From Chitinophaga filiformis (GTDB lineage: Bacteria; Bacteroidota; Bacteroidia; Chitinophagales; Chitinophagaceae), in contig NZ_CP095855.1 in the NCBI RefSeq assembly GCF_023100805.1, forward strand, positions 4,071,001 through 4,135,000: 64,000 nucleotides of DNA, in the 5' to 3' direction. Both the position numbers and the translations under genes were made by a program. Below are positions 34,000 to 42,461 of the stretch, piece after piece (position 1 is the first letter of the stretch; each line of letters begins with the position of its first letter). The notes beneath the pieces were generated by a model. The model was not told the DNA's origin and did not search any database. It worked only from the letters and a program-made list of their open reading frames with translations.

Positions 34000-36066
34000 T
34001 CATCGCAACCAGAAGGTCTGACTGAATGCGCCATTCGCTGCTACATCCCATGCCTCCACACGTACCCATTTTCTACCGCTTAGCTTAGTGGAAAAACGGA
34101 AGCTTTTTTCTCCGAATGCTTCTGTGTTGGTCAGTGACATGCTTTCGCGGTATACTTTTTTACCATCTCCGGAAATGATCTCAACGAAATTCATGGGGAA
34201 GGTCCATTGGAGTTTCAGGTCGATAGTAGCAATACCTGTGGCGGGAAGCTGTAAACTATCTCCGGAAATATGACCGTTGATCTTCAGAAGTGGTATTAAA
34301 ACCTCGCCGGTGCTGGCGAAGAACCGTCCGCGTTGCATAGCATCCAGAACAGGAAGCCAACTGCCCTTGTAAGATGGTAGTTTATCCAGCATGAGATAGT
34401 TAACGTTCATGTGTGCATACATCTCGTTATGCTGTGTGATGCTAAACAGGTCTGCTTCAGATATGACAGTCTTTTTCGTTCCCCAGTTGTTCATGTCATC
34501 CATGAGATCAAGCACTCTCTTACCGAGCCGGGGTTGGGAAAGATCTGCGGGCATCGCCTTCCATGCGGCTCCCATAAAGCGATCGGATAAAAAGAAGGGC
34601 TCATGCCTGTAGCTATCAGGCGTGTTAACCGATCCTTTCGTCCTGGGGTGTGCCGTCCATGCAAGTCCCCGTTCATCTTCGAGCAATTTCAGCATCTCCT
34701 CTTTATTGCCTATATGATAGACTTTCCCATAACCGGATCTTTCCTCCACGTAGGACTGACCAGGTTTACGGGACATTACCCAGTACACCGGCCGCGGAAA
34801 AAGATCCAGCCAGTGGCCACCAAAAAATTCATTTGGTTCCTCGCCAGGCAATAATAGAAATTTGTCGTCCGACTGTTTTTCGCATAATTCAAAAAGCGCT
34901 TTTAACTGCGGCAGACGTTTTTCATCCGGCCCACGGGGATCAGCAGTGTAATGGAATTCCGCCAGGTGTACAATGTTTACGCCAAGGTCTTTAAATACTT
35001 TCACAAACCCGGGATGCTCCGGCACTGGCTTTCCGGCCATCATCACGTTCATTACAAACTCGTTATGAAAGTGACTGGACATTGTTCTGAATCCAGGTAA
35101 TTCAGCATAGCGGTCATTATGCGTAAATGCTTTCATCGCCGTAAATGCAGCCTTTTCATTGTTGCTGAGCAGGCAGAAGAAATTGAGGCGCTGTTGGGTA
35201 CCGGGAGGAGCATTGAACCAGGGCACAAAGCGTTTATCCCCTTCCAGTTCCTGGCGGATGCCCAGGCCATAGCCATTAATCATCTGCCGGTATTGATTGC
35301 CGTACCAGGTGAAATTAAGATTGAATGCTTCATCCAGGGGATAGAAATACTGATGTGGCGGGGGAAAGACCACTATAGTGCCTTGTTTTCCCGATGCTGC
35401 GATCGCTCTGTATTTTACTGCCAGGCGATGTGCCGTATCGCCGGAGGCTACCTGTGCCTGTTGAAGGCTGTCTCCCGTATTCATCCACGAAATATGCTGC
35501 CAGTCTGCCTTCATACTTACCAGACCGGCATCGAAGAGAATAGCTTTGGCTGGCGCTGCAGTAGTGATTACTGCAGCAATGTTGAGCAGCGGGCTTCCAT
35601 TGTAGAACGTCACTTCCAGCATACCAGAAAAGGTCTCTGCCGTAATAGGGCCTATGCTGGCAATTGTACGGCTGCCTTCGCTTCTTACTGACACTGATGT
35701 TTTTTTAAGTATCAGTGGATAGCTTTGATGTGGTTTAGTTGGTACCTTATCAAAAAAAATATTCCATCCATTCTGCGATACCAGATCCCTTTTCCCGACA
35801 GTTAACAGAAATGCGGGATCTATATCCGCTGTAATTTGTTGCTGGCCTAATGTGATCGTTTTGAAAAGTGGCCGGGAAGGAGAGAGGTCGAATACTACCC
35901 TGCCTTTAAGCGAACTACCAGCCGGCCAGCTGATCTCCAGCGATTGGTCCTGTTGTGTGACCACCGCGCCGTTTACCTGCTTATAGCCTGTCAGGTCTGC
36001 TTTTACCTGTGCAAAGCCAAAAACGGTCATGCATAAAGGAATAAAGGTTAATATGAGGATTTTCAT
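34000..36066 (-). CDS. Large exported protein, PHP-like, function unknown
   Basis: A 688-residue exported protein (signal peptide about 1-19). Residues 20-330 are beta-rich; the middle part (about 330-560) contains HLAEFHYTADPRGPDEKRLP, LLPGEEPNE, a WTAHPRTKG segment and SEADLFSITQHNEMYAHMNV, with the order of His/Asp/Glu reminiscent of PHP-type metal-dependent phosphoesterases but without an unambiguous HxH start. The last ~90 residues look like an immunoglobulin-like module (DLKLQWTFPMNFVEIISGDG). Single gene, convergent with the Cdd1-like gene. A glycan- or phosphoester-related periplasmic enzyme is plausible. Confidence 0.6.
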   Translation of the reverse strand: MKILILTFIPLCMTVFGFAQVKADLTGYKQVNGAVVTQQDQSLEISWPAGSSLKGRVVFDLSPSRPLFKTITLGQQQITADIDPAFLLTVGKRDLVSQNGWNIFFDKVPTKPHQSYPLILKKTSVSVRSEGSRTIASIGPITAETFSGMLEVTFYNGSPLLNIAAVITTAAPAKAILFDAGLVSMKADWQHISWMNTGDSLQQAQVASGDTAHRLAVKYRAIAASGKQGTIVVFPPPHQYFYPLDEAFNLNFTWYGNQYRQMINGYGLGIRQELEGDKRFVPWFNAPPGTQQRLNFFCLLSNNEKAAFTAMKAFTHNDRYAELPGFRTMSSHFHNEFVMNVMMAGKPVPEHPGFVKVFKDLGVNIVHLAEFHYTADPRGPDEKRLPQLKALFELCEKQSDDKFLLLPGEEPNEFFGGHWLDLFPRPVYWVMSRKPGQSYVEERSGYGKVYHIGNKEEMLKLLEDERGLAWTAHPRTKGSVNTPDSYRHEPFFLSDRFMGAAWKAMPADLSQPRLGKRVLDLMDDMNNWGTKKTVISEADLFSITQHNEMYAHMNVNYLMLDKLPSYKGSWLPVLDAMQRGRFFASTGEVLIPLLKINGHISGDSLQLPATGIATIDLKLQWTFPMNFVEIISGDGKKVYRESMSLTNTEAFGEKSFRFSTKLSGRKWVRVEAWDVAANGAFSQTFWLR

Positions 36067-36265
36067 GCAGTGGAATTTATGTTCTCAATATAAGGCATCG
36101 ATGACTTATGTGCAAGCATAAGAAGCGGTTTACGCTTGTGGGTGTAAGATGATGTATTGTTTTATAAGCGCCCAGGGATAAATTTTTCAGCCACGGGAAT
36201 CTTTTTTCCCGTATTGCCGGCGGTGACTGGCAACAGTAATTTGCGGGCATATTAAAACCATTCAA

Positions 36266-37162
36266 ATGACAGGAATAACAAATAGTAAGGACAAGAAGAT
36301 AACTGTGGTCGGACTGGGGTCCATGGGGGCTGCCATTGCCCGTGCATTGATCACGAAGGGATACGAAGTGACTGTGTGGAACCGCGATACAGCAAAAGCG
36401 GCCGCGCTGACGACGGAAGGCGCCATAGTGGCGACGGATATTGTGGCCGCTATAACAGCCAGCCCCCTGATCGTAATTTGCGTATCGGATTACAAAGCCA
36501 CCAAAAAGATATTTGACACAGCGGGTGCAGTCACAGCATTGAGCGGCCGTACACTAGTGCAATTGAGCACGGGCACCCCGAAAGAGGCACGTGAACTGCA
36601 TGCATGGGCGCAACAACAGGGTGCACTGGCCCTGAACGGCGATATACTGGCCTGGCCAAGACAGATAGGCGGGAGTGAGGCGACTATTATGATATCCGGT
36701 CCCTCAGCGGCTTTTCAGCTACATGAAACTGCTTTACGATCGCTGGCAGGTACATTTAGTTACCTGGGGGAAGAACCTGGAGCTTCGGCAGTATTCTTTT
36801 CAGCGGTAATGGCCTACCTGGCCGGCAACTGGATAGGCTTTTGCCATGGAGCATTGATATGTGAGCATGAAGGTGTGCCTGTAGATACATTCGGTACATT
36901 GATAGCCAATATCTCGCCTATATTAGCCGCAGAATCGCGCCACATGGGAGAAGTGATACAGCATAACCGTTTTGCCGATCCCGAGAGTACGGTAAAAACA
37001 ACCACTGAGGACCTTCATTTGCTGGTACAGCATTCAGAAGAAGCCGGCATCAGTACAGAACTGCCAAGGTTTGCTGCCAATATCTTTCAGCGTACAGTAG
37101 ATGCGGGCTATGGGGGAGAGGAACACGCTGCTATCATTAAGGTACTGAGAAAGCATGGATGA
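36266..37162 (+). CDS. NAD(P)-dependent dehydrogenase, imine-reductase-like
   Basis: A 298-residue enzyme. The N-terminal Rossmann domain carries GLGSMGAAIA (Gly16-x-Gly18-x-x-Gly21) and VWNRD with the Arg that favours NADPH. The second part (about 165-298) is the helical dimerisation domain, with AVMAYLAGNWIGFCHGALIC typical of imine-reductase/6PGDH-like families. The gene faces an HxlR regulator whose stop lies 32 bases away on the other strand. Such pairs are common in resistance or xenobiotic contexts; co-regulation is inference. A strong hairpin (CCTTCCGCA...TTGCGGAAGG) lies between the two stops. Confidence 0.85.
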   Translation: MTGITNSKDKKITVVGLGSMGAAIARALITKGYEVTVWNRDTAKAAALTTEGAIVATDIVAAITASPLIVICVSDYKATKKIFDTAGAVTALSGRTLVQLSTGTPKEARELHAWAQQQGALALNGDILAWPRQIGGSEATIMISGPSAAFQLHETALRSLAGTFSYLGEEPGASAVFFSAVMAYLAGNWIGFCHGALICEHEGVPVDTFGTLIANISPILAAESRHMGEVIQHNRFADPESTVKTTTEDLHLLVQHSEEAGISTELPRFAANIFQRTVDAGYGGEEHAAIIKVLRKHG

Positions 37163-37177
37163 TAAAACCGGGCCGGG

Positions 37178-37207
37178 CCTTCCGCATATTGACCTATTGC
37201 GGAAGGA
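37178..37207. terminator. Hairpin between IRED-like and HxlR genes
   Basis: CCTTCCGCA and TGCGGAAGG pair across a short loop between the plus-strand stop at 37162 and the convergent stop at 37194, overlapping the last codons of the HxlR gene. Confidence 0.6.
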
Positions 37208-37574
37208 ACCGGCAGGTACCGGGCTGATAAGTGTCAATATTGCGCTGAATATATTCTTTATTCAAATTGCCCCAGGTTTCCAGGGTTGCAAGCACGGGTA
37301 ACAGGCTCTCACCAATATCTGTAAATTTGTATTCCACCCTGGCAGGACTTTCAGCATACACTTCCTTGTAAAGAATGCCATATTCCTCCAGCTCTTTCAG
37401 ATGCATGTTAATGATCCTCGGTGCTACTTCCTGCATTTCACGATGAATGGCGCTAGGTCGCGCAACACCACGCCTGATGCAGTCCATTATCCATGCCTTC
37501 CATTTCCCGCCAATCACTTTAAGCGCTACTGCCAAACCGCAATCAAGTAATTCTGGTATTTTCCTTTCGTACAT
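37194..37574 (-). CDS. HxlR-family winged-helix regulator
   Basis: A 126-residue regulator with the HxlR signature: CGLAVALKVIGGKWKAWIMD at about residues 12-31, then a helix with RPSAIHREMQEVAPRIINMH and a wing ending YKEVYAESPARVEYKFTDIG. The first Cys (C12) is the redox- or electrophile-sensing position in many HxlR proteins. It is convergent with the IRED-like gene. Targets are unknown. Confidence 0.9.
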   Translation of the reverse strand: MYERKIPELLDCGLAVALKVIGGKWKAWIMDCIRRGVARPSAIHREMQEVAPRIINMHLKELEEYGILYKEVYAESPARVEYKFTDIGESLLPVLATLETWGNLNKEYIQRNIDTYQPGTCRFLPQ

Positions 37575-37807
37575 GAGAAAAATTTCGTCAAAGGTAAAAC
37601 ATGTGACCGAAGCAGCAGACAGGGAAAATTTTTTCCCCGGGGCGTGTAATTTTCAGTTGGAGAGCTATCGCCGTGCCACAATGTTGTCAGTATTATCTGA
37701 AGAAATGCCAAATTTTTTTAGGATGAAGGGCATCATTGGTATATCTCGCGAATGAGAGTGGAATGCAACTGACGCTTGTAGGCAGGGAGCGGACAGCCTT
37801 CTATTGG

Positions 37808-38374
37808 TCAGGATATATCATTTAAGGCTTCCAGCAATTCATGCTGAAGACTTCTGCCTTTATCATCATTATACCATTTCTGCAGCCGCAGTTTAATTTC
37901 CTCCATGTCCCGTTCGTCTCCTTTCATCTGTTCAAACAGTTCCTGATTTTCCTGGGGCCTTGGTCCCCATACCGTCAGATCCTTGTCTTCACTGTTACGT
38001 ATGATCAGCTTTGGAATAGATTTGGATTTGTTGGCGCCGGTCAGATAATTGTTGATAAGGTAAGGCTCAGCATCACGCAATTGTATATCCAGCGTAATGA
38101 GAGGGTTCATCTGGCTGAGTTTATGAATAAAGGGTAAAATGTGAGCAGCATCTCCACACCAGGGCTCTGTGATCAATATCCAGTTTTGCGGATGCTTTAT
38201 CTGCATGACCGTATTTATAAGATCTGCATTCAGCTCTCCGGTTTTCAGCCAGCGCTGCTGACGGGTCCAGTTCAGTTTAGCATAGTTCATATACGCCGGG
38301 TTATCGTACGGCGCAACAGTGATATCTCCGTTTAAAATAGATTGAAAATACTGTTCGTAGTTTGCAAAGTCCAT
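37808..38374 (-). CDS. Thioredoxin-family protein (one-cysteine active site)
   Basis: A 188-residue cytosolic protein. The thioredoxin fold shows the active-site segment EPWCGDAAHILPFI (Cys73, with Asp-Ala in place of the second Cys), the cis-proline loop KSIPKLIIRN and a helical N terminus that is not part of the fold. The WCGDA site with a single cysteine is typical of a Bacteroidota thioredoxin family that is not a classical disulphide reductase. Function unknown. Single gene. Confidence 0.85.
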   Translation of the reverse strand: MDFANYEQYFQSILNGDITVAPYDNPAYMNYAKLNWTRQQRWLKTGELNADLINTVMQIKHPQNWILITEPWCGDAAHILPFIHKLSQMNPLITLDIQLRDAEPYLINNYLTGANKSKSIPKLIIRNSEDKDLTVWGPRPQENQELFEQMKGDERDMEEIKLRLQKWYNDDKGRSLQHELLEALNDIS

Positions 38375-38580
38375 TTTTAGCTGTTTTGAATTGTTATTGG
38401 TGCAAACGAAGATCGCTTAAACTAAAGAATCAAAAGGGTAAATTCAGGGGAATTATCAGTATATTTTAAAGTCATTCTCCGATAGCAATCCATGAAACAT
38501 GACAGTTTGAATGTTCTCCTCAAATCTATAACATATTTTCCTGGCAGCCTTGGATATTTTAAGGCAAATTCCAGTCGATC

Positions 38581-38645
38581 AGCAAGACCAGCGGGGTTAA
38601 TTTGAAAGATTGGCGATATTGTCAGGGAGATAGGCTGGTCTTGCT
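38581..38645. repeat. Inverted repeat downstream of the 38694 gene
   Basis: Perfect 12-bp arms AGCAAGACCAGC (38581-38592) and GCTGGTCTTGCT (38634-38645) with a 41-nt spacer, in the 319-base gap between two minus-strand genes (38375-38693). It lies about 49 bases past the stop at 38694 and may form the 3' end of that transcript. No other feature is visible in the gap. Confidence 0.5.
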
Positions 38646-38693
38646 TTTGAAAGTCTTATTGCATGATAGTGTATGTTAGGTGGTCAATTAATG

Positions 38694-39890
38694 TTATTGC
38701 GCATCCAAAGCCGCTGCCTCATATATTGCTCCGACAATCCGGGCTATTCCATCGGAGGGCGAATTTTGGAAAGTGATCACGCCTGTTTTATTCGCCGGAT
38801 TAAAGAACAGAAAAGTTTGAATACCCGGATCAAGGCCGGAATGTCCCCATAATTTTACCTTGCCATGTTTGGTTTCGAAGTCAGAAGTACGCCAGGTCAG
38901 GCCCTGGGCATTATTCCCTTCCAACTGCAGGGTGAACATTTTATCAATTGTTTCTTTCTTCAGGATCCGTTTACCGTTTAATTCTCCGCCATTGAGGAGG
39001 GCGGTAAGATAATGGGATAAATCCCGTACACTGGTCCGGACAAGACCGTCAGAATAATTGGGAAAACTATACAAACATACGGGAATGTAGGTCCCCTCTT
39101 TAAACTCAGATTCGTTGGGAAACAGCCTGGCATAGGCGAGATATTCCTTTCTGTTCTCCGCTGTGATGAAGGCATAGGGCCTGATATAGTTGCCCGTATC
39201 CACCTCCCTTAGCATCCACCCGGTTTTATTCATCTCCAGGGGCTGAAAGATATTCTTCTTACAATATACATTAAAGGGTTGCTTCGCTACTTTCTCAACA
39301 ATCAATCCAAGTAACCCGAATGCGACATTGGAGTATTGACGTTTATCGCCCGGCGCCCAGGTGCCAAAGCTATCCCCATTATTGTACGAGGTTCCATCAG
39401 AGAGCAGGGCACTATGGATCCAGTCGTCCAGTGACAAGGCAGGGTCTCCGCAGTTATAACTCTCCCCATAGGCCTTGCCGTCAATGATAGACGAGGTATG
39501 TGTCATTATCTGGAATACGGTGATTGGTTTGTCAGGGTATTTCGGATTCCTGATACTGAAGCCGAGGTAACTGCTGACGTCAGCATTCAGGTCAATCAGA
39601 CCTTTCTCCCAAAGCTGCATGGCTGCGATAGTAGTAAATGTCTTTGACACGGAGCCGATGTTCATTATACCGTCGATGCTCATCGCTTTGTTATTGGCGA
39701 TATCAGCTTGTCCGTAGGCGTTGGACCAGATCATTTTCCCTTCTTTCACTACACAGGTAGCAAAGCCAGGAACATGCATAGCTGCCATGAATTTTTTTAT
39801 GGACGCATTGACTGAATCATAACCTGACTGCGCTTTTACCTGTGTGGCACAACAGGCTACGATCAGGAAACAGGTGAAAAGTTTTCTCAT
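38694..39890 (-). CDS. Beta-lactamase-fold serine hydrolase, secreted
   Basis: From the ATG at 39890 the protein has 398 residues with a signal peptide (MRKLFTCFLIVACCATQVKA). All three class C-like motifs are canonical: SVSK (nucleophile Ser with Lys), YSN (RQYSNVAFGLLG) and HSG (LWGHSGLDPG). These are the residues of DD-peptidase/esterase-type serine hydrolases. The frame is open 21 codons further upstream, but that stretch precedes the signal peptide. Its natural substrate is unknown; peptide or ester hydrolysis in the periplasm is expected. Confidence 0.9.
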   Translation of the reverse strand: MRKLFTCFLIVACCATQVKAQSGYDSVNASIKKFMAAMHVPGFATCVVKEGKMIWSNAYGQADIANNKAMSIDGIMNIGSVSKTFTTIAAMQLWEKGLIDLNADVSSYLGFSIRNPKYPDKPITVFQIMTHTSSIIDGKAYGESYNCGDPALSLDDWIHSALLSDGTSYNNGDSFGTWAPGDKRQYSNVAFGLLGLIVEKVAKQPFNVYCKKNIFQPLEMNKTGWMLREVDTGNYIRPYAFITAENRKEYLAYARLFPNESEFKEGTYIPVCLYSFPNYSDGLVRTSVRDLSHYLTALLNGGELNGKRILKKETIDKMFTLQLEGNNAQGLTWRTSDFETKHGKVKLWGHSGLDPGIQTFLFFNPANKTGVITFQNSPSDGIARIVGAIYEAAALDAQ

Positions 39891-40188
39891 ATACAATAAT
39901 GTTGCTACCGGGGCCCAAACGCTGTGCCATGTATACAAGTGTCTTAATATCAAAGATTTATTTTGTTGTCTGGCACGGTAAATGTTCGGTTGTGAACAGT
40001 TATTGTATGTATCGGGACAGTTGCGAATGCAGTGAATAGATTGTTACATTGTATTTTCTCCTTTAGCATGATGCTGACCTCCATGGTATCACCCTCCTGG
40101 TTTCTTCTATTAAACGCAGGATTTGCTCCTGTTACCCGCCAGCGTATAAGTACCCGGGGGCTGGTTATATATAGCAAAGTTCCTTTGT

Positions 40189-40196
40189 TACCTTTG
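40189..40196 (+). promoter_or_regulatory. Candidate -7 element directed into the palindromic array
   Basis: TACCTTTG matches the Bacteroidota -7 consensus. Transcription would begin around 40203, directly before the large inverted repeat at 40209. No good TTG was found at -33, so the call is weak. Confidence 0.35.
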
Positions 40197-40208
40197 GATG
40201 CACCTTCG

Positions 40209-40346
40209 TTCCGATAGGCTTTCGATAGGCTTTGAGATAGCTTTAGCTTGCGTTCATCTTACGTTAAGTAACGTAAAATCAACGTAAGATAAAGCCTATC
40301 GAAAGCCTATCGGAAGCCTATCGGAAGCTTGTCGCAAGCGCTCGTC
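40209..40346. repeat. Large palindrome built of 11-nt tandem repeats
   Basis: The left arm 40209-40233 is the exact reverse complement of 40291-40315 (25 bp). Both arms are arrays with an 11-nt period: CCGATAGGCTT, TCGATAGGCTT, TGAGATAGCTT on the left, and AAGCCTATCGA, AAGCCTATCGG, AAGCCTATCGG, AAGCTTGTCGC, AAGCGCTCGTC on the right. Inside is a second perfect inverted repeat, ATCTTACGTT (40256-40265) and AACGTAAGAT (40281-40290), which abuts the right outer arm. As RNA the region would fold into one hairpin of 35 pairs with a 22-nt bulge. The surrounding gap (39891-40514) has no credible gene. Confidence 0.85.
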
Positions 40347-40510
40347 TTATCTTTGGCCACGCTGCAACAATAACCGCCAGCAAGGCAATGCGAACGATCC
40401 CTGGCCTGCTGTCATATCTACCGGTTAACGAGCCGCCCTGACGAACTGATGCAGTTATCATCCTCAAAATCAATCGTATTTACTTTTTTTAGAAAAATTC
40501 CCTTTAAAAA

Positions 40511-40542
40511 TTTGTGTAGTTAAATAGCTACATATATATTTG
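40511..40542 (+). promoter_or_regulatory. Promoter of the ArsR operon
   Basis: TTTG at 40511-40514 and TATATTTG at 40535-40542, spaced by 20 bases, fit the Bacteroidota -33/-7 pattern. Both elements overlap or abut the two palindromic operators at 40515 and 40541, so repressor binding would block RNA polymerase. The start codon of the first gene at 40561 is close, leaving a very short leader. Confidence 0.65.
40515..40532. promoter_or_regulatory. ArsR operator 1
   Basis: TGTAGTTAAATAGCTACA is an 18-bp imperfect palindrome with TGTAG/CTACA ends, lying between the -33 and -7 elements. A near-identical copy is at 40541, 26 bases away. Palindromic sites like this are typical of dimeric winged-helix repressors of the ArsR type, so autoregulation by the adjacent gene is inferred. 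Confidence 0.75.
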
Positions 40543-40558
40543 TAGTCAAATAGCTACA
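40541..40558. promoter_or_regulatory. ArsR operator 2
   Basis: TGTAGTCAAATAGCTACA differs from operator 1 at one position. It covers the end of the -7 element and ends two bases before the arsR-like start codon. Confidence 0.75.
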
Positions 40559-40560
40559 TA

Positions 40561-40884
40561 ATGAATCTGAGAAGAGATGTATTCCAGGCGATAGCTGACC
40601 CGACAAGGAGGGCCATATTGCTGTTACTTGTTTCCCAGTCAATGACTGCAGGCGCAATAGCAGCAAACTTTGATACCGCAAGACCGACAGTTTCAAAACA
40701 CCTGCAGATACTTACCGAGTGTGAATTACTTGAGCAAGAGCAGAATGGCAGGGAAATTTACTATCACATTAACGCAAAAAAAATGAAAGAAGTAGCAGAC
40801 TTTATCGAACCATTCCGCCAGATGTGGGATGACAGGTTTAACAAGCTGGAAGCTATAATGAAAAAATACAAATCCGATAAATGA
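40561..40884 (+). CDS. ArsR/SmtB-family winged-helix repressor
   Basis: A 107-residue regulator. The winged helix begins with FQAIADPTRRAILLLLVSQS, followed by the recognition helix region FDTARPTVSKHLQILTECEL (about 40-59) and a wing with QEQNGREIYYHINA. No CxC metal-binding pair is visible, so the inducer is probably not a metal. It is the first gene of a four-gene operon with an AHSA1 protein, a common pairing in which the repressor controls the SRPBCC protein. Two palindromic operators lie in its promoter. Confidence 0.92.
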   Translation: MNLRRDVFQAIADPTRRAILLLLVSQSMTAGAIAANFDTARPTVSKHLQILTECELLEQEQNGREIYYHINAKKMKEVADFIEPFRQMWDDRFNKLEAIMKKYKSDK

Positions 40885-40890
40885 AATAAT

Positions 40891-41358
40891 ATGGAGAGAA
40901 AAACAAAAGTTAACGCCGAAGAAGGAAAGCACGACCTGATGGTAACCAGGGAGTTTGATCTGCCATTGGAATTGCTTTTCAAAGCACATGCAGAGCCAGA
41001 GATCATCGAACAATGGATGGGAACGAATGTGGTGAAATTTGAAGGTAGAAAGCATGGCAGCTGGCAGTATCAAACAAAAGACCCTCAGGGCAACGTAGTA
41101 TTTCAGGCCAATGGAACGTTCCACGAGTTTAGCCCCAACCAGAGAATTACAAGGACATTTGAAATGGAGAATGCCTCCTTTGGTGTTCAGCTCGAGTTCC
41201 TGGAATTTATAAAGCTCACTGACGATACCAGCAAGCTCAATATGCATATTGTATACAGGTCAGTGGAGGACAGGAATAAAATGTTGCAACTGCCATTTTC
41301 CCAGGGCTTAAACATGGCGCATAACCGTTTAGAAAGTATTGTAAGCAAATTAAAATAA
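40891..41358 (+). CDS. SRPBCC (AHSA1-like) domain protein
   Basis: A 155-residue protein of the activator-of-Hsp90-ATPase-like START superfamily. It shows the usual opening VTREFDLPLELLFKAHAEPE, the W-x-G segment IEQWMGTNVVKFE and a late helix QGLNMAHNRLESIVSKL. These proteins bind small hydrophobic molecules. It follows the ArsR-type gene after 6 bases, so it is co-transcribed and probably under its control. Confidence 0.9.
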   Translation: MERKTKVNAEEGKHDLMVTREFDLPLELLFKAHAEPEIIEQWMGTNVVKFEGRKHGSWQYQTKDPQGNVVFQANGTFHEFSPNQRITRTFEMENASFGVQLEFLEFIKLTDDTSKLNMHIVYRSVEDRNKMLQLPFSQGLNMAHNRLESIVSKLK

Positions 41359-41363
41359 GACGC

Positions 41364-41765
41364 ATGACAAAAAGAAATAAGATCATTTATTGGATTGCCA
41401 CTGCCTGGCTTGCATTGGGTATGTTATCGACCGGCATCGTACAGCTATTCAAAGTGAAATCAGAAACAGATTTTCTGGCACATTTGGGTTATCCCGACTA
41501 CTTCCCGACAATACTGGGGACCTGGAAGCTTTTGGGCGCTGTGGCTGTGCTGATTCCCCGGTTTCCTTTGATAAAGGAATGGGCTTATGCCGGCTTTTTC
41601 TTTGCCATGTCAGGAGCAATATTTTCGCATATCGCAGCAGGTAATCCTATAAACGAAATATTTCCTTCCCTGCTACTGCTTGCGTTGACGCTGATATCAT
41701 GGTATTTCAGACCTGCGGAAAGGAGATTGGTTCCGCTTGGTAAAATAACGATAACGAGAATGTAA
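41364..41765 (+). CDS. DoxX-family membrane protein
   Basis: A 133-residue protein with four membrane helices (about 9-27, 48-65, 71-91 and 97-114) and the DoxX-like pattern LGYPDYFPTILGTWKLLGAV in the first half. It lies 5 bases after the AHSA1 gene in the ArsR operon. DoxX-like proteins are associated with redox or quinone-related membrane processes; the exact role is unknown. Confidence 0.88.
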   Translation: MTKRNKIIYWIATAWLALGMLSTGIVQLFKVKSETDFLAHLGYPDYFPTILGTWKLLGAVAVLIPRFPLIKEWAYAGFFFAMSGAIFSHIAAGNPINEIFPSLLLLALTLISWYFRPAERRLVPLGKITITRM

Positions 41766-41816
41766 AAACAGTTACACATTAAGTTAAGCCCCAAAGTGGC
41801 AGTAATCATTACAACT

Positions 41817-42392
41817 ATGGCAAATAAAACTATTTCAAAGAAAGGCTTGCCTGCAGCACAGCGGCAAGAGTTACTCGGCGTATTGAAGACCCGTTTTGAA
41901 AAGAACATGGGGCGCCATAAAGGACTTGAATGGGCGGACGTACAGGCAAGGCTAGAGGCTAACGCCGAAAAGCTGTGGTCACTCAATGAAATGGAAACAA
42001 CCGGTGGTGAACCGGATGTTGTAGGCCACGATAAGAAGACGGGTGAATACATTTTTTATGATTGCTCCGCTGAAAGCCCTAAAGGTCGCAGAAGTCTTTG
42101 CTACGATGATGAAGCGCTGGAAGAGAGAAAAGAAGCAAAGCCCGATGGTAGTGCTGTTGGAATGGCGGAAAGCATGGGGATAGCACTTTTAACAGAAGAA
42201 GAATATCGTAAGCTGCAGGAATTGGGAAAGTTTGATCTGAAAACCTCCAGCTGGGTGCTGACGCCTGCCTACATCAGGAAGCTTGGTGGCGCTGTTTTTT
42301 GCGATCGTCGTTACGACACGGTTTTCCTGTATCATAATGGCGCCATCTCTTACTATGCTGCCAGGGGATTTCGTGGTTCTTTGAGGGTTTAA
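41817..42392 (+). CDS. DUF4256 protein
   Basis: A 191-residue cytosolic protein from the ATG at 41817; a longer reading from 41796 adds seven unlikely residues. The sequence has the DUF4256 pattern: LLGVLKTRFEKNMGRHKGLE near the start, then METTGGEPDVVGHD, FYDCSAESPKGRRSLCYDDE and a C-terminal LTPAYIRKLGGAVFCDRRYD. The family has no known function. It is the last gene of the ArsR operon, 51 bases after the DoxX gene, and is followed by a bidirectional terminator. Confidence 0.85.
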   Translation: MANKTISKKGLPAAQRQELLGVLKTRFEKNMGRHKGLEWADVQARLEANAEKLWSLNEMETTGGEPDVVGHDKKTGEYIFYDCSAESPKGRRSLCYDDEALEERKEAKPDGSAVGMAESMGIALLTEEEYRKLQELGKFDLKTSSWVLTPAYIRKLGGAVFCDRRYDTVFLYHNGAISYYAARGFRGSLRV

Positions 42393-42403
42393 AAGAGCGG
42401 TTT

Positions 42404-42443
42404 AAAAAAATAAAGCCGCCATTAAAAGGCGGCTTCATTTTTT
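42404..42443. terminator. Bidirectional terminator between DUF4256 and katG
   Basis: AAGCCGCC (42413-42420) and GGCGGCTT (42428-42435) with a 7-nt loop, an A-run on the left and a T-run on the right, located between two convergent stops. Confidence 0.9.
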
Positions 42444-42461
42444 ATTCGCTGGGTCTTAGCA

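Noticed and set aside
39950..40217. Frames on both strands upstream of the palindromic array
   Set aside because: Short, mutually overlapping and without signal, motif or spacing to a neighbour.
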